The position numbers were made by a program, and so were the translations under genes. Below the pieces are notes generated by a model. That model saw nothing but the letters and a program-made list of their open reading frames with translations. It had not been told where the DNA came from and did no database searches. From a virus, in IMG/VR virus record IMGVR_UViG_3300037584_004438, positions 1 to 22,726 of that record: 22,726 nucleotides of DNA; one strand, 5' to 3'. Shown here one piece after another: positions 13,077 through 21,700 of this stretch. Position 1 is the stretch's first letter; every line of letters begins with the position of its first letter.

Positions 13077-13523
13077 TCAAAACGCACATATTACTCTTGC
13101 ACTAAAAGTATAATTTGCCGATGCAGTTGCACCAGCAGAATCAGTAACGGTGCATGTAATTCGATATACTCCCTCAAATTCTTGACCACCTGAACCACTA
13201 GAAGCATCACAAGTTAATACCAAACCATTGTACGTTGCTTGATTTGTAGTGCCAGAAGTATTTACTGACCATACACCAGTGCCGCCAGCCCCATCACTAT
13301 CTACTAATTCAGTGTTAGTCCAAGCAAAACTATTTCCACCAGCACCTCCACTCGCAGTAGCAGTTAAACCTATAAAATCCCTAATTGCTATATTAACACT
13401 TGAAGCAGAAAAAATTTCTGTGTCAACTTCAACCTCAGTTCCGCCTCCACCATCTGCTACTGTAAGACCTAATGATGCTGCACCAGCACCTTGTTGAGCG
13501 CAACCCATTAAAGCAATATACAT
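13077..13523 (-). CDS. Ig/PKD-like beta-sandwich protein, probable virion or tail accessory
   Basis: A 148-residue, Gly/Ala/Ser/Thr-rich protein with almost no Lys. The segment from SFAWTN to GVYRITCTVTDSAGA and a final TFSARV strand follows the pattern of PKD/Ig-like domains: a 'W' strand, then GxYxxxxxVTDS-G. Such domains decorate phage capsids and tails and may bind cell-surface sugars. It is the last gene of the minus-strand run, starting 1 nt after the tail-fibre stop (TGA-T-ATG), so it is probably co-expressed with the fibre as an accessory tip or decoration. The N terminus (MYIALMGCAQQG) superficially resembles a lipobox but lacks the basic and hydrophobic stretch of a signal peptide. 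Three cysteines could form a disulphide. Confidence 0.6.
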   Translation of the reverse strand: MYIALMGCAQQGAGAASLGLTVADGGGGTEVEVDTEIFSASSVNIAIRDFIGLTATASGGAGGNSFAWTNTELVDSDGAGGTGVWSVNTSGTTNQATYNGLVLTCDASSGSGGQEFEGVYRITCTVTDSAGATASANYTFSARVICAF

Positions 13524-13524
13524 A

Positions 13525-16500
13525 TCAACCGACTACCATCCAATTGTTAGAACCAATAGCAATACAAGTAGCCGCTTTGAATGTTGCTAAAGTAAAGTCT
13601 GAACCCGCACCATTGATATTATTTCCATTACGACCAATAGTAATATTACCACCTGTTGTATTCAAAATGGCATAATGTTCACCAGCGGTTGAAGTCGAAG
13701 GAAGCGTTATGTTCCCCGCACATATATTGTATCTACCTGCGTGTGCTGCTTCTGTTAAAGTAGTACTTCCTGATACTGATACTGTAAGTAATCTTGTGTT
13801 TCTAAATGTTCCACCTGTCAGTAAGTCTAATGTGGCAGAAGGAGTATTCAAACCAATACCTACTGCGTCAGCAGAAGCATCTACAAAGAGCATATTTGCA
13901 TTACCATTGCCTTCGACTCTAAAATCAAGAGAGGCACTGTCTTCATTAATGGCTATTTCAGTAGGGTCAATATGAATTCTATTTGTTAAGGCTCCACCCA
14001 CCATAGTTCTGATGTTTAATTCCCCATCTTCTGTACCATCTGATGCATCTCTTATGGTTCCATAAAAGTCAGCATATTCAACGTCTTCCGGTGTACCTGC
14101 ATCATTTGTACCTCTAAATTTTATATGCCCTATACCATCATTATCGGCAGCAGACGCACTGTTACGATAAAAAATAATATCAGGAGCATGATTAGCATCT
14201 GCACTTGTGCTTTCAACAATAAAGGTGTCATCAGTTCCAGTAGTTTTAATATGCAAAGGTGCAGTAGGAGCGCTATTTTGAATACCTATTCCTTCTGCAT
14301 GAGCATCTACAAAAAACATGTGTGTGTTAGTAGCAGATTCAACCCTAAACTCCATAGTGGTTGATGCCTCGTTAATTACACATTCACCTTTACCGATTGT
14401 AAATAATTCATTTACAGCACCATTTCTTAACATATTAATTTGGAATTTAGAATCTTCACTACCATCTGTTACATCTGTCAGTTTTGTTTCTAATTCAACA
14501 TAACTAACATCATTACCACCAGCATCTTTACCTCTAAACTTAACGGAACCAGTAACGTCATTTACTGCTGGACTTGCTGAATTCCTATAAAGAATCAAAT
14601 CTGGAGCATCAGTAGCACCATCTTCCGTACTTTCAATGATAACCGCATCTCCAACACCAGTGGTTTTAACATGCAAAGGAGCAGTAGGAGTATTTTGACC
14701 AATGCCTACTCTTGAAGTCGAACCATCTATTCTCATTACTTCAGTTGTAGCACCACCATCATTTACTTTGAATATAATATCCTTATCACTGGTTACATTT
14801 TCAATTATAGCATCATCAGAAGAAGTAGAGAGTTGCAGGTCGGTTCCTATTACTACTTCTCCCGAATCTTTTATCCTCATTCTTTCTGCTAATGTTCCAG
14901 CATCAGCAGTAGATAATACTAAACTCCCATCATCAACCCCTGTTGCTTCATTAATAGCCGCAATTCTCGCACCAACATAAGTAGCCGGACTACCGGAATT
15001 AGAATCATAGTTTTTAAGGTCAATTCTTGCATAATCCGTACCCGTAGCGTTTCTTGCACCTTCGATACTTAATGTCCTTGTTTGTCCTGAATCAGCACTT
15101 CTTGAAATCGCTGTATCGCCGCTTACTTCTAATTTCGATGTAGGTGCGGTTGCCCCGATACCCACTCTTGAACTCGAACCATCTACTCTCATTACTTCTG
15201 TATTCGCAGAACCCCCATCATTTACTTGGAAAATAATATCCTTATTACTGGTTACATTTTCTATTACTACATTATCAGAAGATGTCGTTAATTTTAAATC
15301 AGTACCGACTGTAACTCCTGATTGTAATACTAATGTAGACTCTCCTTCAACTGCTGCAATAGCATTTGCGTCTGTATATGCAGTAGCACCATCAGCGACA
15401 TTGAGCATGGTTCGTACATCAGCCGGGCTAATTTCTTCAATTATGCCTGCGCCTGCACTATCACGACCAAGTAATTTATTTGTTGCTGATACATTTTGTA
15501 TCTTTGCGTATGTTACTTGGTCATCGCCAATATGTGCTGTATCTATTGAACCATCAACATAGTGCTGACTGTCAATCTTATCATTACCAATAGTTACAGC
15601 ACCAGCACTTATGGTTACATCACCACTTACAGTAGTCCAAGAAGGGTCACCGTTTGCATCAGCAACGAGTAGTTTACCATTACTACCAGCAGCAAGGTGT
15701 GAAGGGTCACCACTTGCATCTCCTACTATGATTTTTCCTCTTGGTATTCCATCTAATTTAGCAAGTGTAACTGCGTTGTCTGCTAATTGTACAGTTTCAA
15801 TTGAGTCATCTGATAACACACTAAATACAGGAGTAGTAGCGTGACTTGTAGTACAAACAAATCTTGTAAGTGTTCCACCCGCTACAGAATAATTACTCGC
15901 ACGAGTAAATACTACAGCGTTACTTGCATGTAGGTTTCTTAATTCAATAATATAACCAGCAGGGAAAGAGCCACTTGTAGTAACTGTTGCACTCCCACCC
16001 GGTGTAAGAAGTAATATGTTGGCATCAGTTGATTTGAGAGTTATACTTGTTGCTGTACTTGTTAATACCCTGTCGAATACAGAACGGGTATATCTTGCTG
16101 CATGGTTACCTGAATAGTATAATGTATCTTTTTCATTGTCGGGTGCAGTTGTACTACTTAATTGAGAACCATGTGATTGCCATAAAGCACCATATCTTGA
16201 GTCGCTAAAATCACCAGCCTCATCTCCACCGCCATGTAAGTTATCAAGTTCAGTGTGTAAATCAACAGGTGCGTTTGCTGCCCCAACTGCACCAGTGGTA
16301 ACAGGTGAAAAGTAAAGTGGTGAGGGGCGAACGAACACTCTTTTGTCATTTGATTCAGAAATGCTTACTTTCAAATCTCCACCACTAGCAGAAAATACTA
16401 CTCTTAACACCGCAAGTACAACACTTTGTTTTACTGTTAAAGATGAATCAGGGAAATTTAAAAATGAACTAGGTGCAGATGGGTAAGTGTTTGATGCAGC

Positions 16501-16965
16501 AGTTACGGCTGAACCCATTTCCCAATAGATATTGTTTGCGCTACCGCCGTCACTTGATACATAAACAACTACTAACGCTTCTTGTCCTGAAGACAAAGCA
16601 GAAGGACTACCAGTTTTGTGTGCGCTAGAAGTTGTTATGGGAATATTTGCTGAACTACCCGGACCACCTGCAAAAGCGTACATCAAACCGTCAACTATCG
16701 CATGTCCTCCAGTTACGGTAAATGTGTAACTGTTTGTAACTTGTTCGCATACACCGGGTAAGTTTTCAGGTACACTTCTATTTGAGGCACCATTAGCAGT
16801 ATCCTCTTCCAGTATGACACCATTACCGTGTACACCTTCCAACATGTTAGTAAGTGTAGGCGATACAATGTGGTCACCATCAGCCAAACCATCAACCGCT
16901 GATGCAGAACCACTTAATGCGGGCATGTTATGATTTGAGTGACCTGAGAGTGGATTACCTGTCAT
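13525..16965 (-). CDS. Large tail fibre with tandem beta repeats
   Basis: An 1146-residue, Ser/Thr/Gly/Asn/Asp-rich protein. The N-terminal ~60 residues (SGHSNHNMPALSGSA, DGDHIVSPTLTNMLEG) resemble virion-attachment segments of phage fibres. A beta-rich middle part follows, with AVTLAKL, GKIIVGDASGDPSHLA and ADVRTMLNVADGATAYTD, phrases typical of phage fibre and trimeric-stalk repeats. The C-terminal half holds repeats built on (D/E)V.RVDGS.SRVGIG..APT..L.V, with a period of about 140 residues where most complete. The end (GRYNICAGNITLPSTST then GNNWMVVG-type strands) looks like a trimeric tip that could bind the host surface. It overlaps the upstream 114-residue gene (TAATG) and has a GAGGTGG ribosome-binding site. 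A tail-fibre role is inferred from composition and repeat style; the bound receptor cannot be read. Confidence 0.8.
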   Translation of the reverse strand: MTGNPLSGHSNHNMPALSGSASAVDGLADGDHIVSPTLTNMLEGVHGNGVILEEDTANGASNRSVPENLPGVCEQVTNSYTFTVTGGHAIVDGLMYAFAGGPGSSANIPITTSSAHKTGSPSALSSGQEALVVVYVSSDGGSANNIYWEMGSAVTAASNTYPSAPSSFLNFPDSSLTVKQSVVLAVLRVVFSASGGDLKVSISESNDKRVFVRPSPLYFSPVTTGAVGAANAPVDLHTELDNLHGGGDEAGDFSDSRYGALWQSHGSQLSSTTAPDNEKDTLYYSGNHAARYTRSVFDRVLTSTATSITLKSTDANILLLTPGGSATVTTSGSFPAGYIIELRNLHASNAVVFTRASNYSVAGGTLTRFVCTTSHATTPVFSVLSDDSIETVQLADNAVTLAKLDGIPRGKIIVGDASGDPSHLAAGSNGKLLVADANGDPSWTTVSGDVTISAGAVTIGNDKIDSQHYVDGSIDTAHIGDDQVTYAKIQNVSATNKLLGRDSAGAGIIEEISPADVRTMLNVADGATAYTDANAIAAVEGESTLVLQSGVTVGTDLKLTTSSDNVVIENVTSNKDIIFQVNDGGSANTEVMRVDGSSSRVGIGATAPTSKLEVSGDTAISRSADSGQTRTLSIEGARNATGTDYARIDLKNYDSNSGSPATYVGARIAAINEATGVDDGSLVLSTADAGTLAERMRIKDSGEVVIGTDLQLSTSSDDAIIENVTSDKDIIFKVNDGGATTEVMRIDGSTSRVGIGQNTPTAPLHVKTTGVGDAVIIESTEDGATDAPDLILYRNSASPAVNDVTGSVKFRGKDAGGNDVSYVELETKLTDVTDGSEDSKFQINMLRNGAVNELFTIGKGECVINEASTTMEFRVESATNTHMFFVDAHAEGIGIQNSAPTAPLHIKTTGTDDTFIVESTSADANHAPDIIFYRNSASAADNDGIGHIKFRGTNDAGTPEDVEYADFYGTIRDASDGTEDGELNIRTMVGGALTNRIHIDPTEIAINEDSASLDFRVEGNGNANMLFVDASADAVGIGLNTPSATLDLLTGGTFRNTRLLTVSVSGSTTLTEAAHAGRYNICAGNITLPSTSTAGEHYAILNTTGGNITIGRNGNNINGAGSDFTLATFKAATCIAIGSNNWMVVG
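13815..15300 (-). repeat. Tandem fibre repeats in the tail-fibre gene
   Basis: Four diverged copies of a unit with core (D/G)..(S/A).(R/G)(V/I)GIG....PT..L, at roughly 15130-15201, 14661-14743, 14242-14325 and 13815-13893. Spacing is about 420-460 nt, all in frame. The two upstream copies also share a long, near-identical DNA stretch (14711-14824 and 15167-15285), suggesting recent duplication or ongoing recombination there. Confidence 0.75.
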
Positions 16966-17309
16966 TATGCCACCTCAATAAGAATTTCTATTTTAACTTC
17001 ATTGTTTTCACTTTTAAATATTTCTTTAGTATTATACCTTGCTACGGGTGTAAAATCTTCACTACCACGATATTGTATATACACTTCTTTTATGTTCTCA
17101 CTAAACGAACTTGACCGTTCTAATTTTGCTTCAACAAGTAAACTGCTGTCATCTACAATTGTAACTTTAGGTGTTAAAGTAACTGCTGGCCTACCTGCTG
17201 ACCCATCATCTGATGTCGCTGGTGTGCCGTCAAACCCGACTATTACTTCGTTTATGTTATCTGCTATGGTCTGTAAAAGTATTCTTTTTATTCTGTTAGA
17301 AATCGGCAT
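16965..17309 (-). CDS. 114-residue virion protein, possible baseplate-fibre connector
   Basis: I do not recognise a named family. The N terminus (SNRIKRILLQTIADNINEVIVG) is an amphipathic helix followed by a Gly/Asp/Ala loop, then repeated beta strands (VTLTPKVTIVDDSSLLVEAKL, NIKEVYIQYRG, VARYNTKEIF, VKIEILIEV). Short helix-then-beta proteins of this type often sit between baseplate and fibre genes in tailed viruses. It overlaps the stop of the hub-like gene upstream and the start of the fibre gene downstream (TAATG in both cases), so the three should be made in fixed proportion. GGAGC upstream serves as ribosome-binding site. A structural connector is the best guess from position. Confidence 0.55.
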   Translation of the reverse strand: MPISNRIKRILLQTIADNINEVIVGFDGTPATSDDGSAGRPAVTLTPKVTIVDDSSLLVEAKLERSSSFSENIKEVYIQYRGSEDFTPVARYNTKEIFKSENNEVKIEILIEVA

Positions 17310-18718
17310 TAATATCTGCTCCTACTCTTTTTTATTGTTCCTATTGTCAATCCATTCTTACCTATGACACCTCTTGATGGGTATCCTCCGATTAAGAATG
17401 CGCCTTCCCCTATTTCCCTTATCGTATAGGAAGAATAAATGTTTACTCTTATTCCCCCAAACATTGTCAAGTTTTCTTCTTGATTTTGTATATACGTTAA
17501 AGGACTTACCTCGTTTGATTGGAAAACAACTCCTTCTTCAATACCTTGTAAGATTCCTTCTATACCTACGTCAATACTTAACAAAGACAAATCTGTTGAT
17601 TTTGAAGTGGTGTTGTGTTTACTTTCAGAAACAAAGTATTGCTTGCCACCGTAATTAATACTCATACCGGGTCTAACAGACAGTATGTTTTGATGCCCCG
17701 AACTTTGTATGGCACCTTCTTCTAAAGCAAAACCACGTAATATCTGACGTGCCACTCTTCTTGCTGACATACTGTTTCTTACTGTCATATCTGTAATAGG
17801 GCCTGATGATTCTCTTACTTCACCATTAACCCCGCTTTGACGGTTAGTATCATTTACAGTAACTACAACTTGGTCATTCAATGCCATAGGTAATCCTTGC
17901 ACTGTTACTCTATTAGGTGTGTTACTTACATTATCTATAGTTTGATTTCCGAATCGTAAATTAGGATTAACTGAATAACCACTTTCTGAAAAACTAATTG
18001 GTACATACAATAAATTACCAAATCTGTCAAGTAAAACCATTCTTCCATCGTTTCTTGAAAGAAAACGTAAAGCCGTCATGATGTTTACATTATGAAAGTC
18101 TTGACCAATAAATCTCGTTGAGTGTAGTTTTCTACCTGTATCATTAGCGGTGCTGCTTAAACTTCTTCCGATATTGGCACTATTTATTCCACCACTTACA
18201 GTTTGAACTATTTTTATAGCAAAATCACTTGTTCTAAGACCTATATCAATTGGTTGACCTAATTTAACTGTGTCACCATTAAATCCTATGTCGGATAAAG
18301 TACGTCCTTTCATATTTCTTAAATTTAATTTTACACCATCTGTAGCAGACTCAAGGGATGATGCAACTAATCTGTTGGATGGTTGTGCGCTATCATACAT
18401 TAAAATAGGTAAATTAGATGAATTAATTGCATTATTACCAAAGAAAGGCGCTACTGTGCTTGTATGACCATGTGCTTCTTTGTGGGTAATTTGTAAGAAT
18501 GACTCTCCTTCAACGATTTGATATTCTCTTTGAGGCATAACTTGAAATGTATTTGAATTCGATTTTTCAATTGTAATTTTATTCTTAACTCCACTTGTAA
18601 TATCGTATTTACCAAAATGAATTGCGTTATCAACAAATACTGGTTTTCTTGCATTTTTTACATACAAACTAGAATCAGTGTTATGCCTACCAGTAACGGT
18701 ATTTTTAATTACAGTCAC
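17309..18718 (-). CDS. Probable baseplate-hub / tail-tip protein (gpD/gp27-like)
   Basis: A 469-residue protein. Residues 208-242 (NIMTALRFLSRNDGRMVLLDRFGNLLYVP) and 318-368 (SARRVARQILR, then SVRPGMSINYGGKQYFVSESKH) follow a pattern I associate with late-control D / gp27-type hubs: a helix before 'D.xGnL.y.P', a short helical pair, then a barrel with 'l.PGm.i...g..y.V....H'. Such proteins form the ring at the tip of the tail tube. The region 240-310 is beta-rich. The C terminus is a Gly/Ile-rich beta stretch. Initiation is at GTG, overlapping the stop of the giant gene upstream (GTGA), with GGTGGTGAT as ribosome-binding site. The position between a giant tail protein and the fibre genes supports the assignment. 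Another tail-tube or distal-tail protein is possible. Confidence 0.55.
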   Translation of the reverse strand: MTVIKNTVTGRHNTDSSLYVKNARKPVFVDNAIHFGKYDITSGVKNKITIEKSNSNTFQVMPQREYQIVEGESFLQITHKEAHGHTSTVAPFFGNNAINSSNLPILMYDSAQPSNRLVASSLESATDGVKLNLRNMKGRTLSDIGFNGDTVKLGQPIDIGLRTSDFAIKIVQTVSGGINSANIGRSLSSTANDTGRKLHSTRFIGQDFHNVNIMTALRFLSRNDGRMVLLDRFGNLLYVPISFSESGYSVNPNLRFGNQTIDNVSNTPNRVTVQGLPMALNDQVVVTVNDTNRQSGVNGEVRESSGPITDMTVRNSMSARRVARQILRGFALEEGAIQSSGHQNILSVRPGMSINYGGKQYFVSESKHNTTSKSTDLSLLSIDVGIEGILQGIEEGVVFQSNEVSPLTYIQNQEENLTMFGGIRVNIYSSYTIREIGEGAFLIGGYPSRGVIGKNGLTIGTIKKSRSRY

Positions 18719-21700
18719 GGTAAATCACCACCATCAAGATTCAAATCTCCTTTGTGACCCTTTGGATGTAGAGATTGGCTAAATCTTGGTTGTACAGAAA
18801 AGTCTTTTCTTAAGAAAGAAGTACCTGTATCATCTTGGAAAGTCCTCCTTCTTGATGCATCAGAACGATAATGTTCCAATGTGTTTTGACTCATTACCAC
18901 TCTTGTTACTTCGTTGTTAATAGTAGTGGAGTCATAACCTGTAACTCCTGTCCCCTTCAACTTAGGACCTTTGCTAATAGGTTTTGATTCATCAGCACTT
19001 ATATCCATAAAATAAGCAGGGGTATATGGTGCATTAGTGTTAGGACTACTTGAAGTCATAAACTGACCTCCACCTGTTGCTCTCCCGTTAGTAGTTTCAT
19101 AAGTAAACAAACCGTATTTACCACCAGCCGTAGCAGCAAAATAATTACTACCGTATTGTGGTGACGTAGTAGCAAGGTTGAGATTTGAACGGAACATTTC
19201 AATGTGTTGTTTATCAAGCAACCTAACAGGTTTTAGCATAAAAGAAATTGATTTGTCTTTTGTATTTGCTCTCTTTGATGCACTTGTGAAAACATCAGTT
19301 ACATACGGGTTACTACCCTTACCTACAGGTGGACCGAAAGTAAGTGTAGTATTTGCATTTGTAGCAGTTGTATCAGCGCTTAGTGTGAAACAAGTCGCAT
19401 TGTTGATAGCGGTTACAGTAGCACTTGATGGGATGCCTGTTCCTGTTACTGTCATACCAACAACTAACTTTGCAGTTGAATCCATTGTAATGTGTCTAAC
19501 ACTTGTTGATGAGCCATCAGACAATCCCGATGTATGATTTGTATCACAAGTAGCATCACTGAATGAACCCCAATCTGTATCGTCAATTGGAGATAAGTAA
19601 TTTTTAGTCTCAGCAATATACACTCCACCTAACGGGTTAAAGTTAGACGTGTGGCTCATTCTCATTACACCACCAGCCGGTTGAGCGGTAAAAGTCAAAG
19701 CGGTTAAATCGTAATCTGCTAAAGTTTGTGAACCAGTAGTCATTCCACCTTGCAATACCACTCTTTGCCCAACGTTTCTATCTGTGTGTAAACTATGTGC
19801 TTCGGTATTGAGAACGATTAAGTTTACATCTTCGCCTTCAATATTCTCGGTATCGATACCTATACGTGGACTACTTCGACTTATTGCATCTTTATGCGGT
19901 GTATCGCCGGATATGTTTTCAACTCTATCACTAACTACTGCTTCAGGTTTAAGTAATCCATCTTCATCTATTTCCAATCTTGCACTTATTCCTCTTGGTA
20001 CTTCATCATTTTGTAAAGTATCATTTCTTGCTCTTAAGTATCCATCGTTCAAATTAGGTTCAGCAGTATGGTGAGACAAAACCATACCAGTAGTGTGGTT
20101 TGGTTCGTTTAACGCCGTAAGAACATCTTCATTGAACATAGTAGGGTATCGTACTCCTCTTCCATTACCCATGTCACCTACACGAAGTGAATGTCTTGGG
20201 AAAAATACATCAATTAAAGTTGATGCACTTGCATTATTATGTATATTTAATCTGCCACCAAATCTTGGTAGGCTTCTTCCATCAGTGAAAGTTAATGTTT
20301 GAGATGACTTACTCCCACCTGTAGTTGCCACGGATAATTCAAAATGTGTGGCATCCGTAACTGATGCTACATACGCACCGGATGGGATACCTGAGCCAGC
20401 AACACCCATTCCTGCTACAATAGAACTGCTAGAAGTATGTGTAATAGTTGGGTCATTATTGTAAGAACCTCCGCCAACAGTAAACGATTTAATTGTAGCA
20501 TATCCATCATCAGAATTGTATGCTGATTTAAGATTAAACAAACCAGCAGAACGTGTGGCTGGCGTTTCGTTAGAAGACCTATCAAATTCATAAGAATCAC
20601 CAGCATCCCAAGCAGGTCTTATACCAAACCCACGGACAGGGAAACGCCTGACATCTTCACCACGAGTATTACCCCACCAATCGACTATGTAATATCCTGC
20701 CATGTCTTCAATAGTGGATAAGTTCTTTCCGAAACTATCTCCCCACCAGTCTCTTGCCACTGATGATGCGTTTCTAAGTGTCCTTACGGGACAACCAAAC
20801 GGTCTTGTAAATCTCATCCCGTCACTATATCTTACTTGATAGCCGGGTTTGTCAACATTTAACATACCACTGAAATTTGTTTGCCTTTCTAATATACCTA
20901 CATACATATCAGATAAAGTAGGATTGCTAACTCCTGCTTCTCCACCAGCATAAGTCCATGTTCCACCCTCGACTTGTACAAGCGGTCCATGCTGATATGC
21001 TACACTTGCATTAGTAGCCGTAATTGCACTTTCTCTTAACGCTCTTAATCCGTAAGTTGCCCACTGAGGTTTGTTGTAAGGTTGTCTTAAACCAAACCTA
21101 TAACCGAATGGTCTTGTTCTTAGTGTATTAGATAAAGAACTGTAATTTGATTTACTTATACCACTACTTACAGTGTATGAACCGTCATCATCAGCATCAG
21201 TCCATATTGGTTTATCATACCCGTAATCTCTTGGATATATCCAACTCGATGAAACATAACCGTAACCATCTAAACGACTTGTGATAGGACCACCCCTACT
21301 TCCACAAGGCCAAAAGTGATTGAGCATTGTACTCGTACCGGCTTGCGCTTGATACGCTACTGCTTTGTAAAAAGTCAAAGTTTCACTTGACTTAGCACCG
21401 CCTGTTGTACTTACTGAAAGTTCAAATGTATCTGCATCGGTTATTGATGCTATAGTTGCACCACTTGGAATACCATCTCCATCAACTCTCATGCCAACTT
21501 CTAATGAAGCCGTTGATGCCAAATCAATTGTTGGGTCGTTGTTATAACTCGCACTTCCTACTGTAAGTATATCATAAGTATTCAAGGCTTCAATTTCTGT
21601 AACAGTTCCTCCATCACCATCTGCGCCGTATTGTACAAATTCTCCTCTAAATCTTCTTGTGTTAAATTCAGTAGGTGTGTCTTCTATCACAGTAATTACT

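Noticed and set aside
13490-13523. Lipoprotein signal (LMGC) on the Ig-like protein
   Set aside because: The N terminus lacks a basic residue and a hydrophobic core, so the match to a lipobox is superficial.
13815-15300. CRISPR-like or transposon-like direct repeats
   Set aside because: The repeats are in frame, diverged, about 420-460 nt apart and encode fibre beta units; there are no short spacers or inverted ends.
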